Source of the DNA: Mycobacterium sp.
GTDB lineage: Bacteria > Actinomycetota > Actinomycetes > Mycobacteriales > Mycobacteriaceae
Direction of reading: 5' to 3'
DNA length: 42,103 nucleotides
Assembly (NCBI RefSeq): GCF_019247635.1
Contig: NZ_JAFBAR010000113.1
Span: 1-42,103, forward strand
Part shown: piece after piece, positions 37,185 through 42,103 of the stretch
Position numbering within the stretch: position 1 is the stretch's first letter
Layout: every line of letters starts with the position of its first letter
The notes under the pieces: model-generated
What the model was told of the DNA's origin: nothing
Database searches by the model: none
The model's input: the letters and a program-made list of their open reading frames with translations, nothing else
Position numbers and translations under genes: made by a program

Positions 37185-38077
37185 TTTGTGGTCCACACCG
37201 CGGCGTGGGTTCCGACTACCGCCACCGTCGCGTACAGCAACGCCTCGTTGATCTCACCCTGGGTGCACAGCGACGCACTGACCTGCACCGCGTCCAACGA
37301 CGCGTCGGGCAGGATCAGCACCGACGAACCATACGTTGCGCACGCCGGGTTCAGGCCGCGGCCGGGCAGCGTCGGTGACGTGAGCAGCATCATCGGTCCG
37401 CCACGCTTGGCCGAGTCGTCGCGATAGCGCGCTGTGACCGCGCTGGCCTGCAATCCCATCAGCATGTAGCCGTTGCCGCTGAAGGCCGTCGGGTCTCCGA
37501 GCTGCGCCTGGGTCACCGGGGTCCCGTCGGCGCGCCACGCCGACAGGCTGGTGGACTTGACCACCAGGCCCGTGTCGTTGACGTTGGTCGGCATCAGACC
37601 CACCGGAAACGCCGCCGGATAGGCCGCCGAGGTATTCGAGATGCGGTCCCGCGCCGAATAGCTGTACACCCCGCGGACCTGGCTGCGGTCCGTCAGCGGG
37701 CCCAGGCAGACGGTGCCGGTGAGCCGGTCGGGCGGCGCCGAGAGCGGCTTGGCATCGTGCACTCCGGCTTGAACGGCGTCATCACAGCTGCCCAGCCCGG
37801 CGGATTCCATCGGGTGATTCAGGGCACCGTAAAGCCCGAAGCGGATGTCCTCGGCTTTGGCGTGCGCCGCCTTGGGATCGGTCGGGGCGGCGTCGACGTC
37901 GACCAGCACGTAGTCGCCGTCCCAGCGCAGATTCGACACCGCCATGTTCCAGCCCAACAGCGCCAGCGATTCGCCGACCCGCGCGCCCAGGGCGCCGTAA
38001 GGCCGGACGGGCTGGTTGGCCTTCGAGCAGCACACCAGGCAGACGGCCACGCAAAGCAGGCCAATCAGGGTGCGCAC
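37181..38077 (-). CDS. Exported conserved protein (Rv0381c-like)
   Basis: This 298-residue protein (Rv0381c about 302) starts at GTG 38077, 10 nt after the pyrE stop. The first residues (VRTLIGLLCVAVCLVCCSK) form a signal peptide or anchor. Cys16-Cys17 could be a lipid site, but the lipobox is not canonical. The outside part has Cys residues likely paired (GSCDDAVQ, TVCLGP, NPACATYG, SLCTQGE) and no family I recognise. An upstream frame of 39 more codons runs into pyrE and is not used. Function is unknown; it probably acts outside the membrane. Confidence 0.82.
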   Translation of the reverse strand: MRTLIGLLCVAVCLVCCSKANQPVRPYGALGARVGESLALLGWNMAVSNLRWDGDYVLVDVDAAPTDPKAAHAKAEDIRFGLYGALNHPMESAGLGSCDDAVQAGVHDAKPLSAPPDRLTGTVCLGPLTDRSQVRGVYSYSARDRISNTSAAYPAAFPVGLMPTNVNDTGLVVKSTSLSAWRADGTPVTQAQLGDPTAFSGNGYMLMGLQASAVTARYRDDSAKRGGPMMLLTSPTLPGRGLNPACATYGSSVLILPDASLDAVQVSASLCTQGEINEALLYATVAVVGTHAAVWTTK

Positions 38078-38087
38078 GGCTGGCAGA

Positions 38088-38627
38088 CTAACCCAGCCCC
38101 AGTTCGGCGAGCCCCAGCACACTGCGGTAGGGCAGGCCCTCGGCTTCGATGGCCTCGGCGGCGCCGGTGGCGCGGTCCACCACTGTGGCGACACCCAGCA
38201 CGTCGCCGCCCGCGTCTTGGACGGCCCGCACCGCCGTCAGCGCCGAGGCACCCGTGGTGCTGGTGTCCTCCACCACCAGCACCCGCTGCCCCGATACCTC
38301 GGATCCCTCGATAAGGCGTTGCAGCCCATGGGTTTTCGCGGATTTGCGGACTACAAAGGCGTCGATCGGGCGGCCGGGCGCGTGCATGATCGCCGTCGCG
38401 ACCGGATCGGCGCCCAAGGTCAAACCGCCGACCACGGCATAGTCCCAGTCCTGAGTGAGTTCGCGCATCAGCCGACCGATGAGTGCGGACGCGCGGTGGT
38501 GCAGGGTGGCGCGGCGCAGGTCGACGTAGTAGTCGGCCTCCTTGCCCGACGACAGCGTGACGCGGCCGTGCACCACCGACAACCGGCGCACCAGGTCGGC
38601 CAGTTCCTGCTGCTCAGGCGCGGCCAC
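38088..38627 (-). CDS. pyrE: Orotate phosphoribosyltransferase PyrE
   Basis: This 179-residue protein has the same length as M. tuberculosis PyrE. It transfers phosphoribosyl from PRPP to orotate to make OMP in pyrimidine synthesis. Motifs: VTLSSGKEADYYVDLRRATL, the catalytic VVRKSAKTHG loop with its Lys residues, and the PRPP-binding motif RVLVVEDTSTTGASALTAV. I choose GTG at 38627 (MAAPEQQELADLVRRL), which matches the family start; GTG at 38633 adds two residues. The start overlaps the SDR gene by 14 nt. Unlike in many bacteria it is not next to other pyr genes. Confidence 0.96.
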   Translation of the reverse strand: MAAPEQQELADLVRRLSVVHGRVTLSSGKEADYYVDLRRATLHHRASALIGRLMRELTQDWDYAVVGGLTLGADPVATAIMHAPGRPIDAFVVRKSAKTHGLQRLIEGSEVSGQRVLVVEDTSTTGASALTAVRAVQDAGGDVLGVATVVDRATGAAEAIEAEGLPYRSVLGLAELGLG

Positions 38628-39429
38628 GACCACCGCCGCGCAGGCGTTGAACGGCCACCCGAGCCACCCGGCGCGGTGCCCACCGCCCGGTGGCCGCCCG
38701 GACCAGCTTGCGCGGCATCGTCTGCCCGGCCGCGACCAGGTACTTGTACCGCAGGCTCGGGACGCTGATCACCTTGCCGCGGGCGATGTCGGCGATGCTC
38801 TCGTCGACCACCTCGTCGACCTCGAGCCACAGGTAGGACGGCACCTGGGCCACGTCCACGCCGGCGCGGCTGTGAAATTCGGTGCGGACGTAGCCCGGGC
38901 AGACCGCGTGCACCCCCACGCCGGTGCCGGCTAGCGACCCGGCCAGGCCCTCGGAGAACGACACGGTCCACGCTTTGGACGCCGAGTACGTCGCTCCCCT
39001 TCCCGGCAGCAGACCGGTGATGCTGGCGACGTTGACGACGGTGCCGGCCCCCGCGTCGAGCATGGCCGGTAACGCGGCCCTGGTCAGTTGCATCGTCGCG
39101 GTCACGTTGACGTCGAGCTGCGCCTGCAGCATGGCCGGGTCGGACGTCCAGAATTCACCGGACACCCCGAAGCCGGCGTTGTTCACCAGCACCCGCACCC
39201 CGTTAGACAGCCGCTGCGCGACCTTGTCACGGTCGGCGGCGTCGGCGAGGTCTGCGGGCAGAATCTCAACCTGGCCTTCGTGCTCCGTCAGCTCGTCGGC
39301 CAATTGCTGCAACCGTGCGACGTCACGGGCCACCAGCACCAGGTCGTAGCCGGCGCGCGCATAGCGGCGCGCGTAGCCGGCACCGATCCCGGAGGTGGGC
39401 CCTGTGATCAGGGCGACGGGTCGCGGCAT
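38614..39429 (-). CDS. Short-chain dehydrogenase/reductase (SDR)
   Basis: This 271-residue classical SDR has the cofactor motif TGPTSGIGAGYARRYA, the VNNAGFGVSGEF block, the Ser in VVNVASITGLLPG, and the catalytic YSASKAW (Y-x-x-x-K). An Arg after the second strand (LVARD) points to NADP(H). The C-terminal tail is long and Arg-rich (RAATGRWAPRRVARVAVQRLRGGG), suggesting membrane or lipid association as in mycobacterial lipid-modifying SDRs. It lies 6 nt after ttfA and overlaps pyrE. I do not recall it at this place in H37Rv. The substrate is unknown. Confidence 0.92.
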   Translation of the reverse strand: MPRPVALITGPTSGIGAGYARRYARAGYDLVLVARDVARLQQLADELTEHEGQVEILPADLADAADRDKVAQRLSNGVRVLVNNAGFGVSGEFWTSDPAMLQAQLDVNVTATMQLTRAALPAMLDAGAGTVVNVASITGLLPGRGATYSASKAWTVSFSEGLAGSLAGTGVGVHAVCPGYVRTEFHSRAGVDVAQVPSYLWLEVDEVVDESIADIARGKVISVPSLRYKYLVAAGQTMPRKLVRAATGRWAPRRVARVAVQRLRGGGRGRA

Positions 39430-39435
39430 GCGGTA

Positions 39436-40293
39436 TCAGCGCTGGTAGTTGGACGCTTGTTGGCCGTTGCGACCGACGGGCGGAGGGCGCCGGATGACAT
39501 CTGGTTTGCCACCGTCCCTGGCGTCCCTGGCTTCCCGGCGCACCGGCTCGCGGCGGCCCGCGTCGGACAGCAAGCCGGCCTCGGCCTGCGCGTGCCGCTG
39601 CGGCAACTCGGCGCGGCCCGCCGGCGCCAACGGTCGGCTCGGAGCCGCGTTGCGCGGCGCCGCTTCCTCCTGGGGTATCTCCTGCGGCAACGGCGGCAGC
39701 ACCCGCAGCAGGTCGTTGAACTGTCGCACGGTGCGCAGCCCCTCGTCCCACTGCGTGCGGGTGCTGGCGATCGGCATGGCGACCAAGGTCCAGTTCTGCT
39801 CGTTCCACATGATCTCGGCGCAGGCGGGCGCGGTGTGCGCGAAGGTGACCATGCGCCGGTCGCAGGCCCGCCGCGCGGCGTCGAGGTTGGTGGAGTACAC
39901 CATCCGCGGCCCGATCGCACCCAGCAGCCAGATGTCGCTCTCCCGCGGCTCTTTGAGCCCCTTGAGCCGCAGGTCGACCACCACGTTCGTGCCCACTTTG
40001 CGGTGCAACGCGATCACCGTGGCGACTTCCTCGAGATCGAAGATGTACACCGCCTCGCCACGGATCTGCCCCAGCACGACGTTGTGCGCCGGGACATCGC
40101 CCACCGTCGACATCACGCCGCGTGTCCAACGCTTCAGGATGTCGTTGGAATCGCGCTCGTAGTCGAATCCATGCGACCGCGCCCAGGACCTACGGCGCCT
40201 GCTGCGCCCGCGGCGCCGGTCGATGTCGATGTACAGCAACACCCCCGCACCGACGAAGCACAGCGCGGAGAGCGTGAACCAAAGCGGGACCAT
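39436..40293 (-). CDS. ttfA: Trehalose monomycolate transport factor TtfA (Rv0383c-like)
   Basis: This 285-residue protein (Rv0383c about 284) has one N-terminal membrane helix (MVPLWFTLSALCFVGAGVLLYID), a basic stretch (RRRGRSRRRRSW), a cytosolic alpha/beta core (residues about 45-195, with the family-typical HGFDYERDSNDIL and NLDAARRACDRR), and a disordered Pro/Arg/Glu-rich tail. TtfA is an essential partner of MmpL3 in export of trehalose monomycolate for the mycomembrane and localises to poles and septa. The ATG has TACTCT 7 nt upstream and no ribosome-binding site. It is the first gene of the ttfA-SDR-pyrE operon. Confidence 0.88.
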   Translation of the reverse strand: MVPLWFTLSALCFVGAGVLLYIDIDRRRGRSRRRRSWARSHGFDYERDSNDILKRWTRGVMSTVGDVPAHNVVLGQIRGEAVYIFDLEEVATVIALHRKVGTNVVVDLRLKGLKEPRESDIWLLGAIGPRMVYSTNLDAARRACDRRMVTFAHTAPACAEIMWNEQNWTLVAMPIASTRTQWDEGLRTVRQFNDLLRVLPPLPQEIPQEEAAPRNAAPSRPLAPAGRAELPQRHAQAEAGLLSDAGRREPVRREARDARDGGKPDVIRRPPPVGRNGQQASNYQR

Positions 40294-40300
40294 CCCGAAT

Positions 40301-40306
40301 AGAGTA
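40301..40306 (-). promoter_or_regulatory. Predicted -10 element of the ttfA operon (leaderless)
   Basis: TACTCT on the minus strand lies 7 nt before the ttfA ATG (40293). It would drive ttfA, the SDR gene, pyrE and probably the three genes after them. Confidence 0.55.
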
Positions 40307-40375
40307 TCTGCTGTCGGCCCGGAACAGGGAATGCGACCAGGTCACAAGCGAATTAAGGTTTGCTGGCCGTCCCCG

Positions 40376-40381
40376 TAGTGT
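40376..40381 (+). promoter_or_regulatory. Predicted -10 element for the enoyl-CoA hydratase gene (leaderless)
   Basis: TAGTGT lies 7 nt before the ATG at 40389. The 95-nt divergent region holds this and the ttfA -10 element, about 70 nt apart and pointing outward. Confidence 0.5.
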
Positions 40382-40388
40382 TCCGGCC

Positions 40389-41225
40389 ATGGCCTACGAG
40401 GACTATCAGCTGATGCGCGTCGCGGTGGCGGACGGCGTCTGTCGGGCGACGATTGACAATCCGCCGATCAATCTGCTTGATGCGCGATTGTTGACCGAGG
40501 TCGGTCGCCTTGCTCGGGAGATCGCGGCCGACGACGGGGTGCGCGTGCTGATCGTCGATTCGGCCGACCCGCAATTCTTCATCGCCCACGCCGACGTCGC
40601 GCTGCTCGACCGCCTGCGCGGCCCTGTCACCGAGGCCACCGCGCCGCCGGACGAGCTGTCCCCGTTCAACGCCACCATGGAGCTGTTCCGCACCCTGCCG
40701 AAGGCCACCATCGCGGTCATCGAGGGCGTCTGCCGCGGCGGCGGCAGCGAGTTCGCGATGGCCTTCGACATGCGCTATGCCGCCCTTGGCAAGGCGCGGT
40801 TCGGCCAGCCGGAGGTGGCGGTGGGGATCATTCCCGGCGGCGGGGCCACCCAACGGCTGCCCCGGCTGGTCGGCCGCGAACGGGCCCTCGAAGTCATCCT
40901 GGGCGGCATGGACTTCGGCGCCGCGACAGCCGAATCCTGGGGATATGTCAACCGCGCGCTACCCGCCACGGAGCTGCGGCGCTTCGTCGACAGGCTGGCC
41001 GCCCGCATCGCGTCGTACCCTCCGCCGGCCATCGCGAACGCCAAACGCGCGGTCGAGGCAGCGGCCAACCCGGATCTGGCGGCCGGGCTGCGCGTCGAGG
41101 ACGACCTGCTTCGCGAGACCCTCGCGCACCCGGCCGCCCGCGCACGGCTGCAGGCGGTTATCGACGCGGGCGCCCAGACCCGAGACTTCGAGCTGGGCGC
41201 CGCGCCGAAACGCGACCAGAGTTAG
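40389..41225 (+). CDS. Enoyl-CoA hydratase/isomerase family protein
   Basis: This 278-residue crotonase-fold protein has [12 protein letters not shown] near the start, a CoA/oxyanion segment [14 protein letters not shown], the second oxyanion segment [18 protein letters not shown], and the acidic residue Glu142 in [24 protein letters not shown]. The usual first catalytic Glu of hydratases (in GGG-E) is at GGGSEFA, so both acidic positions are present. A C-terminal extension with Arg-rich helices completes the trimer-forming part. It probably acts in fatty acid or amino acid breakdown; the substrate is unknown. It is not at this place in H37Rv as I recall. It is convergent with clpB, sharing 4 nt. 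Confidence 0.9.
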   Translation: MAYEDYQLMRVAVADGVCRATIDNPPINLLDARLLTEVGRLAREIAADDGVRVLIVDSADPQFFIAHADVALLDRLRGPVTEATAPPDELSPFNATMELFRTLPKATIAVIEGVCRGGGSEFAMAFDMRYAALGKARFGQPEVAVGIIPGGGATQRLPRLVGRERALEVILGGMDFGAATAESWGYVNRALPATELRRFVDRLAARIASYPPPAIANAKRAVEAAANPDLAAGLRVEDDLLRETLAHPAARARLQAVIDAGAQTRDFELGAAPKRDQS

Positions 41226-42103
41226 CCCAGGACCAGCGCGTCGCCGTCCGCACTGACGTTGACCGGGACGACGTCGCCGTCGTGCACGTCACCGGCCAGC
41301 AGCATCTTGGCCAACTGGTCACCGATCGCCTGCTGCACCAACCGCCGCAGTGGACGCGCGCCGTACACTGGGTCGAAGCCGCGCTGCGCCAACCAGCGCT
41401 TGGCCGGCAGCGACACCTCGAGTTGCAGCCTGCGCTGCGCCAGCCGCTTGGCCAACTGCTGCAGCTGAATGTCGACGATCTGCACCAGCTCTTCGGGATT
41501 CAGCCCGTCGAAGACCAGCACGTCGTCGAGCCTGTTGATGAACTCCGGCTTGAACGCCGCGCGCACCGCCGCCATCACCTGCTCCTCGCTGCCGCCCGAC
41601 CCGAGGTTGGACGTCAGGATCAGGATCGTGTTGCGGAAGTCGACGGTGCGGCCCTGGCCGTCGGTCAGCCGGCCCTCGTCGAGCACCTGCAGCAGCACGT
41701 CGAACACGTCCGGGTGGGCCTTTTCGACCTCGTCGAACAGCACCACGGCGTAGGGCCGCCGGCGCACCGCCTCGGTCAGCTGACCACCCTGGTCGTAGCC
41801 GATGTAGCCGGGCGGCGCGCCGACCAGCCGGGCCACCGAGTGCTTCTCGCCGTACTCGCTCATGTCGATGCGGACCATGGCGCGCTCGTCGTCGAACAGG
41901 AAGTCGGCGAGCGCCTTGGCCAGCTCCGTCTTGCCGACGCCGGTGGGGCCGAGGAACAGAAACGATCCGGTGGGCCGGTTGGGGTCGGCGACGCCGGCCC
42001 TGCTGCGACGCACCGCGTCGGACACGGCCTGCACGGCCTTGCGCTGCCCGACGACGCGCTTGCCCAGCTCGTCTTCCATGCGCAGCAGCTTGGCGGTCTC
42101 GCC
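41222..42103 (-). CDS. clpB: ATP-dependent chaperone ClpB, C-terminal part (partial)
   Basis: This is the last ~293 codons of clpB; the gene begins beyond the right edge and the frame is open to base 42103. It contains the second AAA+ module: Walker [15 protein letters not shown], the pore loop [13 protein letters not shown], Walker [12 protein letters not shown], sensor 1 [13 protein letters not shown], the Arg finger in [11 protein letters not shown], and sensor 2 [10 protein letters not shown]. ClpB is a hexameric disaggregase working with DnaK. The conserved second nucleotide domain and the ending without an SspB- or ClpP-binding loop separate it from ClpC. An internal ATG at 42079 is not the start. 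Confidence 0.96.
   Translation of the reverse strand, partial: GETAKLLRMEDELGKRVVGQRKAVQAVSDAVRRSRAGVADPNRPTGSFLFLGPTGVGKTELAKALADFLFDDERAMVRIDMSEYGEKHSVARLVGAPPGYIGYDQGGQLTEAVRRRPYAVVLFDEVEKAHPDVFDVLLQVLDEGRLTDGQGRTVDFRNTILILTSNLGSGGSEEQVMAAVRAAFKPEFINRLDDVLVFDGLNPEELVQIVDIQLQQLAKRLAQRRLQLEVSLPAKRWLAQRGFDPVYGARPLRRLVQQAIGDQLAKMLLAGDVHDGDVVPVNVSADGDALVLG

Overview
The window is chromosomal DNA from a slow-growing Mycobacterium. The evidence is high GC, GTG/TTG starts, 4-nt start/stop overlaps, three PE_PGRS genes, a 13E12-type HNH gene, F420-dependent glucose-6-phosphate dehydrogenase and TtfA. Most genes match, from memory, the M. tuberculosis H37Rv neighbourhood Rv0356c-Rv0411c. The gene content and order rule out H37Rv itself: several H37Rv blocks are missing or replaced, and the two halves of the window are in opposite relative orientation.

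Layout. 1-9.7 kb: the 3' end of glnH coupled to pknG (amino-acid sensing and control of central metabolism), a spacer with two copies of a 68-bp nested palindrome, a DUF1800/DUF1501 pair with a Tat signal, then the minus-strand operon fgd1-pta-ackA joined by 8-nt overlaps. 9.7-15.7 kb: a metallo-beta-lactamase-fold hydrolase, then a tightly coupled minus-strand operon of six genes (DUF3054 membrane protein, SAM methyltransferase, GNAT acetyltransferase and three luciferase-like flavin monooxygenases). This operon sits where H37Rv carries mmpS1/mmpL1/fadD30/pks6. 15.7-21.2 kb: fadE7-lpqK, a 13E12 HNH gene and ndhA. 21.2-25.0 kb: three tandem PE_PGRS genes. 25.0-27.9 kb: the minus-strand operon purT-rhodanese-metZ.

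27.9-42.1 kb: purA with a hotdog thioesterase; the Rv0358/Rv0359-like pair; a CDF metal exporter with a recognisable promoter and operator-like dyad; DUF3151; an Rv0361-like membrane protein; fba; DedA; a minus-strand operon of ttfA, SDR, pyrE, an Rv0381c-like secreted protein, a SPOUT methyltransferase and a GH76-like protein; an enoyl-CoA hydratase; and the 3' part of clpB.

The core genes cover central carbon flux (pta/ackA, fba, fgd1), purine and pyrimidine synthesis (purA, purT, pyrE), methionine synthesis (metZ), respiration (ndhA) and envelope assembly (ttfA). The accessory insertions are the most informative parts: the monooxygenase operon, the DUF1800/1501 pair, the PE_PGRS triplet and the CDF gene. 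At least nine transcription units have a TANNNT -10 motif 6-8 nt before the start codon, which predicts leaderless mRNAs. Comparisons with H37Rv are from memory and were not computed.
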